Below, piece by piece: positions 1 through 11,635 of a stretch of 64,000 nucleotides of DNA. This DNA comes from Alisma plantago-aquatica. Taxonomy: Eukaryota > Streptophyta > Magnoliopsida > Alismatales > Alismataceae. Position numbers and translations under genes: made by a program. Every line of letters starts with the position of its first letter. Position 1 is the stretch's first letter. The notes under the pieces were generated by a model, which was not told where the DNA came from, did not search any database, and saw nothing but the letters and a program-made list of their open reading frames with translations. The stretch spans positions 543,638,879-543,702,878 of the forward strand of contig OY856413.1 of NCBI GenBank assembly GCA_963693085.1, given 5' to 3'.

Positions 1-451
1 ATATATATATTTAAATTTTTGTTCGTTTCCAATTCCCTCCAGCTCACGTATTGTAAACGCACATACTGTACACACATTTTTTGACCCTTTTCTCATGAAT
101 AATCATTATCATTTATAAGTCAAATTTCAAGTACAGTAATATTACTAACATTTCTAATATTTATAAATTATATTATGAGTATGGTACATCATGTACAATA
201 CAAGATGTACCGTACGAGACGTACAGTACTAACAACACATTTTACATGTATCTGTATAGTATTGATATAAACGATGCTGATTCTCCTTTAAAATGAAAAC
301 ATATTTTGCAGTACGTTAGCATTTACAAATATAGTAGTATTAAAATACATGTCAAAAACTACAATATTAAACCCACTCATTTAAAATACAGCACCCACGC
401 GATAGGCCAGAATATTTAAAAATAGAGTGACACGATTGAGTTCTGGTACTG
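1..451. other. AT-rich intergenic DNA
   Basis: No gene is visible. The stretch is rich in A and T and contains several copies of GTACAGTAC-like words (for example near 219-230 and 447-455). No long reading frame with recognisable protein motifs occurs on either strand. Confidence 0.6.
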
Positions 452-846
452 TACGTCGGCAGTGGCGTAGCACATGTGGGCACGGGAGGGCACATGCCCT
501 GCCCGTTGCCAAGTTAAAAAAAGAAATCTACCGGTAAAATTTCCGATTTTTACGACCACCAGAGAAACGTCAATAGGAGTGCCCTACCCATCCCGGATCC
601 GCAGGAAACATTCTCGTATGCGTGATCACATCCGTCTCTGCGTCCATTCGGCTTCCCACGTACCTCTACTCCCAAGTCCCAACGAAGACTCCTGGTTTCC
701 CTCTAACTCTTTGTTCCTCTCAAACTGCCAATAGATATAACTCTTTGTTTCTTTAAAACTGCCAATACATAATCGACATATCTTCTAGATTCATATTTAT
801 ACGGTGCCCCCTATAAAAAATTTATGACTTCGCCATTGTACTTCGG
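452..846. mobile_element. hAT-type MITE with 8-bp target duplication
   Basis: A 379-bp non-coding element runs from 460 to 838. Its ends are imperfect inverted repeats: CAGTGGCGTAGC at the left, and CAATGGCGAAGT when the right end is read on the minus strand (9 of 12 match). It is flanked by an 8-bp direct repeat, TACGTCGG (452-459) and TACTTCGG (839-846), one mismatch. An 8-bp duplication is the hallmark of the hAT superfamily. No transposase is encoded, so it would depend on a transposase from elsewhere. The short open frame inside (474-734) has no recognisable protein features. Confidence 0.75.
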
Positions 847-2256
847 TGTTAGAGAAGGCTCAACGGAGTAAAGTTGTAGTCGAATGTACTGTACTAGCGC
901 GCTGGTGGGGTGTAATATTCTGGAGGAGAGATGAGTGGCTAGAAAATGTTAGAATTAATTAAAACCTGGAGAGAGAATGACTTTTTGATTTTTACGTCTA
1001 AATTAATTAGGTGAAGAACTGCTGGACCAGAAAAAGTAACTGTTCTAGAGTTTTTTAATTCTTAACGTAATAAATGGATGGACGGGTGAGAATGTTGATA
1101 CGGTAGCGTCTCTCTTTCAAAAGCAAAGGCTTGACTGCGAGCGTACCACGTAGTAGTTGGAACTTGGGGGCGGCGGGGTAAGTGGAAGCATCCATAGTGC
1201 ACATGCCAAGACAACACTTGATCAATTTAGTATTAAAACGGAACGAGACCAGTTAAATTGTAAAAGAAAATGCAAATTGAAAGTATAAATATACAATAAG
1301 AGCATGCTTATAACGGCAATGATTGGAGACCTGCACCACGCTCGGGGCTCTAGGTGGATCCCTGAAATCCTTCTTGTTCGTCTCGTTCGCGTCGGTCTCT
1401 GCTCCCACATGGCCATCCATGTTCCGCTACATCCAACCGCTTCATGGATTTGCTGACTGGGAGAGAAAAAACTTGTAAATGTTTGGGATCGGAGTCAGCT
1501 GGTAAGTCCTCGGTTGCGGCGCAGCGCATGCTGCTTGGGATCGGAGTCAGAAACTCGTCCGTTAGTTGTTTGGCACATCTTTGTTGTTGGGTTCCATACA
1601 TTTATTAACCTTTTATATAGAAAAATTTAAGCATAGTCAGGTTTCCACCCACTTGTCTACCCGATTTTGGGGAATGAGAGTCGACACATTCTGTCATGCT
1701 GTCAGAAGTAATTAAAGCAATAAAAGAAGAGAAAAGTAGAAGAGAGATAAAATATTTTTATACATAATTTTCAATCCGAAGTATATTTTTTGATAAATAA
1801 ATTGCATTAGAATCCTTATAAAAAATCTTTTTCAACAAAATTAGTGTTGACATACTTTAAAATAATAATAATATACGAGAAATATAGTATCTGAATTTTA
1901 GGATTCCATACACATGTTATGGGTAAAGACGGACAATACTCGTGTACACTACCTTCGTGTTTCCCCAAAATCATGTACAATAGTTATTTGTTCATCTATG
2001 GATTCGATTGAACTAACATTAGCAATGAGTCTAGTACTGTACTTTTGAATGAAGGGGATCAAGTATTAGCTGTTTTTAAACAATAGTTGAAAATACTATA
2101 TTTTAGTAAAAATGTGTATGTTTTTAGTGAAATGTGAATTAGTTTATATATGTATGGTATGTGGTTATCGACATTCTTTTATACATGACATGTGTCGTAC
2201 TGTACTAATAAAATTATCAAATAATGTATTGTTGTTATGTCTCGTACGATACCTCT
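847..2256. other. AT-rich intergenic DNA, no recognised gene
   Basis: A mostly AT-rich stretch with a somewhat GC-richer island at about 1130-1600. The island holds a 15-base direct repeat (TGGGATCGGAGTCAG, near 1485 and 1538) and short open frames on the minus strand that match no family I recognise. The GC-richer island could be a decayed exon or promoter, but nothing in it proves that. Confidence 0.45.
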
Positions 2257-2725
2257 AGTATTGTACGTCTAGTATTATACTTTGTATTACAAAATGTTAT
2301 TGAAGTATTGTACTTGTAGAATGTGTATCCCTGTTTATAATTTTTCTCAAATGTTACATTCTGAATGTATGCAAAAATTAATATAAATGATAAATGTACA
2401 ATACTTACAAATTTTTGACAAAATATTGAGTGTGAAAAATAAGGAGACAATTAGTATTGTACGTCTCTATATATTATGAATGTGAATATTTAAAAAAAAA
2501 TGTAATTGTTAGTATTGTACTTGTAGTAGTGTATTTTTTATTACAGAATTTGACTGTTCTGTACTTCTTGTAGAATGTGTGGATATCCTTATATATGATT
2601 TTTGTCGAACACTACATTTGGAATGTATGCAAAAATTAATATAAATGATAACATGTATATTACTTACGGATTTATGACATAATATGGAATATGAAAAATA
2701 AAGAGGCAATAAGTATTGTACCTGA
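2257..2725. repeat. Imperfect ~254-bp direct duplication
   Basis: Two diverged direct copies lie at about 2257-2466 and 2511-2725. Both start with TAGTATTGTAC, share the block GAATGTATGCAAAAATTAAT near their middle, and end near another AGTATTGTAC. Small open frames occur in both copies on the minus strand at matching places, but their translations look like random AT-rich sequence. This is an old segmental duplication or two neighbouring copies of an unclassified repeat. Confidence 0.65.
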
Positions 2726-5351
2726 ATGTCAATCTAAGTACAGTACTTGAAAATGTACTGTACTTTTATATACTTTTCTCCTCTTTGAATATATTTTTAA
2801 TATTTTTTTTCCAAAGTATGCCAACATTGGTCTTGATAGAAAGTATTTTTTATGACGAACATAATGTTGTTTATTTTGATCAAAAATTCCTTATGATTTA
2901 AGAGTTATGTACAAAATATTTTTTTCTTTCTAATTTTTTCTCTTTCACATCAACATTGACTACACATCCCAACACCGAGTGGATAACTGGATGGGTGGAC
3001 AGGGATGTGTAGCGTACTCTTTATATAGAAGCCGGAAGTGGGGAAGTCGACACCTATGTCCCCTGCCGTCAGGCTCACGCAAACAATAACGTCCTAACGA
3101 TCTAAGCTGAGGCTCGGGCATGTAACTCGCCGTTCGGATATGAAAAATTCTTGCTACAATGGGCCACTCACCCACCCTCCCACCTAGGCCTGGCAATGGG
3201 CCGGGTTTCTCGGACCCGACCCGAGACCCGACCCGGCGCTTCGAGAAAAAAAGGCACTTACCCTACCTGCATGCAAAGTGCATATGTGATATCCTACCTC
3301 TCGACAGATTGTACTTTTTTTTTTTAAACGACAGATTGTACTTATAACATCTCAAATTTAAGTTTTCATTTGATGTTAATTTCGTCTATTTTTGCTCGAC
3401 ATAATCATATGAACGCAATGTTGCCTCTTAGTTTTCCCCATTACACCTTCTCAAATCCGTAAGTACTATACATTCATATTTTTTTATTGAATTTCTTTTA
3501 TTTATTGCGTTTAATGTCATTATATTATTTGTATCTGTCATTACAAATGCATTAAGCACCTTATTTGCGTGATTGGACATACGTTTATTGGACAGTTGCA
3601 TTAACAATTCTTCCTTCATTAGGTTTTTATATCTCAATAATCAAAATATTTATGTTAAATATTAGAATCCCTACAACATCAATCTTTTGTATTTAGCATT
3701 CTCCCTTCAATCGGATTCTAAATCACTAATAAAGAACTCAATTTTTCTAATTCAATATGATGTATTCTATAAACATGTTTAATTATACTATATCATTAGA
3801 GTAGGCATCTTTCTAATCGTACAGTACATAACATTTCTGTCGTATACCCATATATTGTATAGTTGTACAGTACTAACTTATATTTTAAACTATATTAGTT
3901 ATTACATTATTACATACAGTACTAGCCCACCTTTCAGACGTACAATACTAGATCACAAAAAGGCATTCTTTAGAAGTAACTAACACGTACAATATTCGTG
4001 GAGTTTTTATTCCCATAATATGAGGAAACATACTAGGTTGCGGATATAAATCGTGTATATCCAATGTAAATTATTTACATATTAATCAATTTCATAGTTA
4101 TAAATCACTGGTAAGTTCATCAATATATTGGGAATCACTCGTGTAAAGTAATTATCCTTATTCAATATTGTACGCAACTTATGTCATATAGTACTAACAC
4201 ACAACAACACAAGTTCTAAACTTTTATCATATATATAGTACATAACTTTCCCATTGTACAATAGTAACACATAACAAGACATATTCCAAATACATATTAC
4301 ACTACAATACGTAAAATACAATACAAGACGTCCAATTATGCAGTATTAACATCCACATAGTAGTTCTCCAAATATTTCACATGATTTATTTTAATTACAC
4401 AACATTATAATACAAGATGTAAAATACAAGACATATAGTATTAATATCCACATTACACACATATCCGTCAGGATAAATGTATGACTAATTTTTTTACGAA
4501 AAGGTGGACCATTTGAAAATCTTCCATTTAATCAGAAAGACTTGATAAACTATGTTGCGCCAGAGAACACATATTTTTAAGACATTAACAATGTACACAT
4601 ATGATTGTACAGTACTAAATGTTTTGAATACATACTACATTAAATTATGAAATAATTTTGGACATAATGGAAGTATAATACTTACACAACATGAAATCTA
4701 TTTTCTATTTATTTGACTAATATAATAAATGTCTAAAACTAGATAAATTTATTTAACATATAGTATCCTAGCAACCACAATATCTAAACAGAACTTATTG
4801 TACCACAATCATATAGTTAACATTAATTAATTTAATAATTGTATATTCAGAACGCACATTATTTGAGAAGTCTAGATTTTGCTCATAACAAAAGTATAGT
4901 ACTAAATCCTGTGTAATAAAAACTCATTATTTATAATTATAATATATGTTGGTGTCTGTAATTCTATTCTTAATCTTACAAAACAAAATTTAACAAAAAA
5001 AATCATTTTTTAGAAGTACAATATATGTTTAAATGGGGGGAAAATATGCAATATATGATATTTAATTATAGAGTTTGGGATAAATAGATGTATTGTATAA
5101 GAGGGGACATTCACCTCTTGTGATCGATTACAAACAATAGGGCATCCAGTTCGATCGGTGACATTATTTTTTGCGACACCACCTATGATGATGCTAGCTC
5201 CTCATGATCGGAGACAATGTCACGACTACAAGCTCTGACAGGACTCTCAATAGCTACCAGAAGTAATTAAACCAAGCTCATTGAGCATTGGTACTGTATT
5301 TGTGGCAGTGGTAGGGTTGTGGTGGAGAAAGGGGTCGACAGAGGTGACTGT
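2726..5351. other. AT-rich intergenic DNA
   Basis: No gene recognised. The GC-rich patch at 3184-3245 (GGCAATGGGCCGGGT, then repeated GACCCG) resembles ends seen in some plant hAT elements, but no partner end or target duplication was found. From about 3780 to 4640 there are repeated TACAGTACTA-like words. The stretch 5100-5340 is slightly more complex in sequence but has no long frame. Confidence 0.5.
3302..3343. repeat. 15-bp direct repeat flanking a short oligo-T tract
   Basis: CGACAGATTGTACTT occurs exactly at 3302-3316 and again at 3329-3343. Between them are nine T and three A, so the T run including the repeat end is 11 long. It looks like the target duplication of a retroposon of which little more than the poly(A) tail was inserted, or a replication slip. 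Confidence 0.5.
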
Positions 5352-5473
5352 TGTTAGTATGTATGCCCAGAGAGCCAATTATTTGATGATTGTAATGGCA
5401 TAACTTGTAAATGATTTGATTATTAATAAAGACACTCTTCCAATTTATTACGTTTTATTTAATTATGAGATAC
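5352..5473 (+). mobile_element. Truncated LTR start, same family as solo LTR F
   Basis: The sequence starting TGTTAGTATGTATGCCC resembles the minus-strand start of the solo LTR at 59165-61377 (TGTTGGTATATATGCCC). The likeness continues through GAGAGCCAAT and later CTTCCAATT and ATGAGATA. The match stops where the CACTA end begins at 5474, so the CACTA element appears to have inserted into this LTR. Only about 120 bp of U3 are left here. Confidence 0.55.
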
Positions 5474-6060
5474 CACTACTACAGAAATGGCTTATAACGT
5501 CACTTTTAAAGGCGTCGGTTGTATAAAAAAACCAACGCCTAAAACGTAAAGCATCGGTTAAATAAAAAATCTGACATCTATCTATGAAGGGCGACCAGAC
5601 ACGGGTATCACTTTTATTTAGTGTCAGTTCCTTAATAAGAAACCGACGCCTAAAATTAACCGCCAAATCCAAATTTTCCAGTGAAAAAAACTACTTACAA
5701 AATTTAACATACAACATCGTTTGTTAAAAAAGAAACCGACGACTAAAGGTTTTCCGCGAGACAGAAATTTGATCAATTTTTATCGTCGGTTATCTTACAA
5801 TAACTGACGTCGTTGTGTTTTCATGCACTTAACTGCGAAAATTGTCACCTCCCTTTAGCGTCAGTTTGTATACAGAAACCGACGACTATGGTCTTAATTC
5901 AAGAACATTTACTTTTGTCAGCATATAAAGATAGACATCAGTTTTTCTAGTTGGAACCAATGACTATAAATGAACAATAGTATCGATTTTTTGTTGGTAA
6001 CCGACACCTATAGTTTTTAGTATTGGTTGTTCTTAATAACTGACGCCTATTATTAACTTA
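5474..6060 (+). mobile_element. CACTA (En/Spm-type) transposon end with subterminal hairpins
   Basis: The terminus reads CACTACTACAGAAATGG, the standard end of plant CACTA elements, and is preceded by TAC (possible 3-bp target copy, 5471-5473). The next ~580 bp hold about nine inverted-repeat units built on GCGTCGGTT ... AACCGACGCC (for example at 5511, 5620, 5715, 5783, 5862 and 6020). In CACTA elements such arrays bind the TNPA-type protein. The matching right end is not found in the window. Confidence 0.75.
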
Positions 6061-6380
6061 ACAGCACCCGCGCGAGCCAAACGCTTCCCCTTCTCTGTTT
6101 CATTCATTCTGCGATTGAGGGTTTTAGGTCCGACGATTCCTCTGCTCATCGCCGTTCACTGCTCCTTTGCCCCCGCCTCTGTCGCCGCTTGCTAGTATGC
6201 TGCTCGCCGCCGCCGCTCGCTGCTAGCTCCGGCCGTTGCTCTCCAGCTCGATTATTGCTCTGGCTGGCAGCTGCTCTTTTACTAGCTCCCTGCTCTCTTC
6301 TTCCTCCACGCCGTTGACAAGTAAGTTGCTGCCCTTCTTCTTCCTCTACCTCTTCTTCTTCCTCCACCTCTTCTTCTTCC
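6061..6380 (+). other. Pyrimidine-rich leader-like segment inside the CACTA end
   Basis: GC-richer than its surroundings, with a long CTTCTT/CCTCTT run. It has the look of a plant 5' untranslated leader (TTCCCCTTCTCTG ... GAGGGTTTTAGG) directly after the CACTA subterminal repeats. The frames through it on the minus strand are low-complexity Glu/Arg runs and are not taken as genes. Confidence 0.35.
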
Positions 6381-6560
6381 TGCTCCCTCCTTACCAAATG
6401 TATAGATAAAAGCAAGGCACGACCTGCATGTGGGCTGGACACGGTGGCCATGGCTATGTTGGCTGACCACGACCGTGGTCGGCCAACACAGCCACGACCG
6501 CTGTGTCCAGCCCACATGCAGGTTGTGTCTTGCTTTTATCCATTTGGTAAGGAGGGAACA
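6381..6560. repeat. Near-perfect 90/86-nt inverted repeat (foldback)
   Basis: Left arm 6381-6470 and right arm 6475-6560 pair with about nine mismatches and one 4-nt difference. The loop is only GACC (6471-6474). The arms run from CTCCTTACCAAATG to GACCAC, and the inner part contains the palindromic word ACCACGACCGTGGT. It could be a foldback MITE, a regulatory hairpin of the CACTA element, or a precursor of small RNAs. Confidence 0.8.
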
Positions 6561-6906
6561 TGAAGAAGAAGATACATTTGCAATTGAATACTAATGCTTC
6601 ACCTATTCTATAAATTTTGACGCATGTTGAATTAAGATATTAAAACCCTAATACACATTTTACCATAATCTTGAATTAACTATATTGCTGAAATCTTGTG
6701 ATCAATCTATGTAAAATATTAAAACCCTAATGTTAAATCTCAACCCTTCCTCCTCTTACTAATACTACAGAATGTTCTTGTAAATTATGGTCAATATCAG
6801 GTATATAAGCAGTTCTTTCAAATCCAGAGGTTAATCGTACTCTGGCATGTTTTCCTCTTTGAACTGCAATTTTCTAATAGATGTGTTTTGTTATGGATAT
6901 GCAGAG
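6561..6906. other. AT-rich linker before element A gag
   Basis: No coding motif, no PBS and no LTR end are seen here. The junction between CACTA-type sequence and the retroelement must lie in or near this stretch. TATGCAG at 6898-6904 resembles a splice acceptor but is not supported by anything else. Confidence 0.4.
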
Positions 6907-8208
6907 ATGGAAGGAAGAGGATGTGGATATGGTGAGGAGCAAGATGAGAGCCATTACGGCCCCGACCCTCGAGAAATGGCTTAAGGTGAAGAGGATAATG
7001 AGGCAACAAGAATGTATCGTATTTTTTTGGAGACAAAAGAAAAATACAAGATGGACAGTAAGTCTTCATCTTCTACTAAGGATCTGATGAGATCCTATGA
7101 GTTGGTGAAAAAGCTTGGTGGAACTAAATTTTATGGAACAACAGATCCAGCTGTGGTGGAGGTGTGGCTTCGACAACTGGAAAAGGTCTTTCGTTTAATG
7201 GAGTTATCAGAAAATAAGTAAATCAATCATGCAGTCTATTTACTCAAGGGAGATGGTGAGCTGTTGTGGTGAGGAGTGGAAGATAAAAGGAGAAATGTAG
7301 AGATGACCTGGAAGGACTTTGTGGATGAGTTTCACCTTAAGTATTATCCTCCTACCTTCGTAAGTGATAAGATTAAATAGTTGGAGAATATCAGACAAGG
7401 AAATATGACAATTGGTGAATACGAGACACATTTCATAAGGTTGGAAAATTTCTGTCCGCAACTTGTACCTGACGATGTAGAAAAGTGCAGAAGATTTCAA
7501 CAAGGATTAAGATCAGAGATTAGACACACCGTGTCAGCCATTGGTCGTAGAGATAAAGAAAACTTTGGGGAATTTGTGGAAGCAGCAAGACGTGTAGAAG
7601 AGTTAGTTAATGTTGATAAGCAGCCTGAGAGTAAGAAAAGATCTGGAGACTTTAATAGAGGAGGACAAGGCAGTGGTGGATACAGAGGAGGTGGTGGTTT
7701 CTTTTCAAAGATAGGATGAGGACTTGGATGTTTTGGTAGACAAGGATCTAGGTTTTCACCAAGTGGAGGAAGGCCCAATTCCAGTAGATGGAATACACAG
7801 TCTACATGGACACCTCCAACTATGTCTTCGAGATCTTCAGTGTCAGTGACAGGTCTGTCAAAGAAGGAGATATCGATGTGTGATATCTGTGGAAATCCGC
7901 ACTCTGGACAGTGTTGGGGTGCAGATTTTCAGGGTTGTCACATCTGCGGACAGGTGAGACACTTTAGAAGGCAATATCCCCAGTTACAGCAAGTGGCAAC
8001 ACAAGGTTCCTAGTTACAATACCAGAATGTTCTGAGACAGGCTCCAACTGGAGGAGCGGGTTCTTCAGTAGCTTCATGTTCCCGAGGAGGAGTACCCAGT
8101 AGAATGGAAGGATAATGAGGACATCGTGGGAGAGGAAGAGCTTCAGGAAGCTTCTTTTCTCTGACACAACAAGAAGGTATTATTTCTTCCCAAGTAAGTA
8201 CAGGAGAA
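6907..8208 (+). pseudogene. gag: Element A: decayed Ty3/gypsy (chromovirus) Gag
   Basis: Structural capsid/nucleocapsid protein of an LTR retrotransposon. A single reading frame continues from 6907 into the protease, with no frameshift but several stops (7219, near 7270, 7378, 7717, 8011 and two adjacent near 8113). Recognisable parts are the Gag core (FYGTTDPAVVEVWLRQLEKV at about 7126-7185; TWKDFVDEFHLKYYPPTF near 7300-7360), a Gly/Arg-rich linker, a Cys/His cluster (7879 on) and the zinc knuckle at 7936-7977. The knuckle reads CX2CX4HX4Y, its last Cys having become Tyr. The stops fit single C-to-T or G-to-A changes. No 5' LTR or PBS precedes it, so the element is 5'-truncated or rearranged. 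Not functional. Confidence 0.85.
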
Positions 8209-8571
8209 ATGATTTTCTTTAATAGCATTTCAGTTACAGTTTTGATAGATCCGGGTGCTACTCACTTGTTTATACAATGTTCTTTAGCTTGTGAACTTAA
8301 CCTGTTAACCCAGGAGTTACCGTTTGAGTTGTTGTTGAGGGTTCCATTAGGTGAACCGACAATGTTGACAGAGTTTTGTCCCAGATGTTTATTGACCTTT
8401 GGTGGTTACAACATCGCGGTTAATCTTATACCCCTAGATATTAACTCTTTTCAAGTTATCTTGGGTATGGATTTCCTAGAGACGTATCAGTTTCAACTTG
8501 ATTTTTGGAAAAAGTAGGCTATCTTTCAATAGGGTGGACTTTCTTGTGTCTTTTCTAGAGACAATAAAGTT
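8209..8571 (+). pseudogene. Element A: retropepsin-like protease
   Basis: Aspartic protease that would cut the Gag-Pol polyprotein. The catalytic loop reads IDPGATHLFI (Asp codon at 8248), the form usual for plant chromoviruses. The later part, INSFQVILGMDFLETYQ, matches the conserved ILGMD(W/F)L end of the family. It is in the same frame as the Gag relic and is followed by a TAG at 8515 (CAG expected) and another stop about 15 bases later. Confidence 0.85.
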
Positions 8572-9040
8572 TTGCCTACGTGTATCATATCAGCTGCTGT
8601 AGCTGATAAAATGTTGCATAAAGGTTGTGAGGCGTTCTTGGCACATGTAGTAGATACTAGAGCAGAGAAGAGCACAGTCAGCCTATGGGATATGCCAGTG
8701 GTCTGTGAGTTCCCAAATGTTTTCCCAGATGAGTTGCCAGGTCTACCTCCTGAAAGAGAGATAGACTTTGAGATCCAGGTGTTGCCAGGTAGTCACCCAG
8801 TAGTACTGCTAGCCTATAGAATGGCACCTGCAAAGTTTAAGGAATTGAAGATCCAGTTACAAGAGTTACTAGATAAGGGTTTCATTCGACCTAGTTCTTT
8901 GCCATGGGGAGCTCCAGTCTTGTTTGTGAAAAAGAAATATGGTACTATGAGGTTATGGATAGACTACAGACAGTTGAATAAGATCACCATCAAGAATAAG
9001 TACCCGTTACTAAGGATAAATGATTTGTTTGATCAATTAC
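8572..9040 (+). pseudogene. pol: Element A: reverse transcriptase, N-terminal part
   Basis: N-terminal RT region: the linker with [18 protein letters not shown], then [20 protein letters not shown] and [19 protein letters not shown], ending in FDQL. This is the standard chromovirus RT start (fingers and palm). The frame is open. It is cut by element B directly after 9040; the remaining RT resumes at 23210 in the same reading frame (FDQL joined to [13 protein letters not shown]), so the target is fully recoverable after removing one ATTAC copy. Confidence 0.9.
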
Positions 9041-11350
9041 TGTGGGCTCTGATCTCCGAAACAAAAGATAAACATAGCGGAAGCGATTCGATTAACAGCG
9101 GAATACGAAAAATCATGAGAAATTAAAACTTTTTGAAAATGAGATCTCAAAAACCTGAAACTCCTTTTATAAAAGTAAGATGAACTATTTACATCTCTGA
9201 TAAATCACTTCTCGAGTGATTATATACATCATGATACAAAATCTCAAGACTTCAAAATTCTCAGATCAACAAACTCCTAGGACCTGAGTGTACAGAGACG
9301 ACATAAGACTATTCTAACTACAAGACTAGACAGCACAATGTTTCCACCTGAAATCACTGCTGCTCCTGGTTTTGCTGCTGCGGTTGCTGTCCACCTGCAG
9401 ATCGGTTCCTTCGACCTCGACGTCCACCTAAAGGTAGAAATCTACGGGGTGAGACAATTTCAAATAATTGTCATAGCGAGAGTTATAACTCTTCGCCAGA
9501 AACTTTGTTAAAAGCAATCAAAGGAATATCATGAGCAGGTAACTTAGATTACTCACAGCAGGCTTGATAACAATTACTCACCTTTATTAAGGAATATGAA
9601 GAACATGTATACTAATACTTGAACAGGATATTAAATGCAAGAAATGTAATATCAATCAATGTTCTTCGTAGTTCAACCTAAGAAGTTATGCTACGCTGTT
9701 GATTATGTTTTACAAACATCATTATGCCCTGCGGAGATGAGGTATACCACTCATGCTCCAACCAATCACTAGTAAGTCGCATCGGTATCATACTAGGTCA
9801 TCGAAAGAGCCGGATTATCATGATCTTCAACTACCTCAGTCAGAATGAGGATAAACATGCAGGACATCTAGTGTCTCTGCTATTATATCTCACCAGGGTA
9901 TTATGGTACTTCGCTATTAGAGTCACAGTGGCATTTTGCACTCTCTTCGCTATTGAAAGATTTCATGTTTATCTCTCATCGATGCAGTATAAAAGATTCC
10001 TTTGAGAGAATAGTGTTACATCATCCCGGTATAAACATATAGTGAAGGGTTGATGGATTAAGATATATCCACATCAACTCCTACACTAGGATGTAAGGAT
10101 ATACACATCCATATTCCCCCACATACTCTAAAGTATGTGATCCAGGAGTTCCCTTAGGAAAACCTGTTTCACCATCATTTAAACTCTGAAAATGATGGAT
10201 CTATGATCAGGGCTCTACATGATATGATTATACTTGGTTATTAGGTACATTTCAGTATTCTTTTAGCATCATACATGTTTCCAAACATTCAAGAACTAAA
10301 CATGGCTATAACATAAGAATACTAAATGTAACAGGTATTACTCATATCAGTTATCAGATGGATATCAATTCTTAATCATCTTATCACTATGATTCAGGAA
10401 CATGGGTGCTCACACCCTTATATCATCATAACACTTGCTATCAAGTGACATGTCAGCATCAAGTCATCTATTAACATGGCCTTGATGTCATTCATGGCCC
10501 TTAAGGCATATCAATTTCATATGATGCCACTAGCATCTAGGCAACATAGTTATTTCTATTCATAAGCTATTGACATGCTTTCAATGAAAATAATGTCATA
10601 ACTGTTACCCTGGCTATGATTACATCTTGCTAACCACCTGCATGATTAGTATAACTGAGATTATGCATGTTTAACAACATCCTTACAATTACCAAGACTT
10701 TTCAATTTGTTTCATAAAGTACCACGGACGTGCTTCCTTGCACGGTCCTGCAAAGGAAGGTTACCACGGCTGTGCTCCATAGCACGGGCGTGCTATGAAT
10801 TAGTATACCTCTACTGATTTTAGGGTTTGGATGCATTCCTCCTTATCATGGGGTTATTGAATCTCTTTAGTTTACAAGGTAAATAGATTCCTCATGCTAC
10901 AACTTGTAATTAGGGTTTCACACTCATAGGTATAACCTAGAGTTACTTCTTTTTACAACCTCACCCCAAATTAGGGTTTACTATTCACATTACATATTAT
11001 TACCCTAGAATTAGGGTTTACTATTCACCTCATAGTGAATTGAGCTCATATTATCATCATGTATGAGGAACATCATCATTGATGCCCTCTATTTAAGTTA
11101 AGATTCATCAATCATCATAGTTAGGGTTTCCTTGATCTCACCTTGATGGATCATACCCTAAACCTGTTCATTCTTATGAATTGAAGATATGTTGCTTGAT
11201 TATATTAGGAGCCCTCTCTCTCCTCTTACTTCTAGATGATGATTACATCACTCTAGATTAGGTTGGGTTAAGTCCTCATTGACCAACACAAGCCAACACA
11301 TCACTATCATGTGATTAGGGTTTGATTAAAACAAGGTATCCTTTAATTGA

Positions 11351-11635
11351 ACCCATTTAAACTTAAACGAGTGTGGACCCATTTGAGCATAAATGAGTGT
11401 GAACCCGTTTGAGCTTAAATGAGTGTGAACCCATTTGAGCTTAAATGAGTGTGAACCCACTTGAGCTTAAACGAGTGTGGACCCATTTGAGCTTAAACGA
11501 GTGTGAACCCACTTGAGCTTAAACGAGTGTGAACCCACTTGATCTTAAACGAGTGTGAACCCACTTGAGCTTAAACGAGTGTGAACCCACTTGAGCTTAA
11601 ACGAGTGTGAACCCAATTGAGCTTAAATGACCTTA
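11351..11635. repeat. 26-bp tandem repeat in B LTR, ten units
   Basis: Ten units of GAGCTTAAACGAGTGTGAACCCA plus CTT or TTT. The corresponding array in the other LTR (20860-21110) has nine, so one unit was gained or lost after insertion. Confidence 0.85.

Noticed and set aside
1222..1601. Two minus-strand frames as a small gene
   Set aside because: Overlap in different frames, no known motif, and a direct repeat within; nothing supports translation.
2517..2532. TTGTAGTAGTG as the right end of a CACTA element
   Set aside because: It lies inside the 254-bp duplication, upstream of the CACTA left end, and has no subterminal hairpins.
3184..3245. Second hAT element end (GGCAATGGGCCGGGT)
   Set aside because: No partner inverted repeat and no 8-bp flanking duplication found.
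6146..6517. Glu/Arg-rich frame as a gene
   Set aside because: It is the reverse of a CTTCTT/CCTCTT run plus one arm of the hairpin; no protein-like composition and no family.
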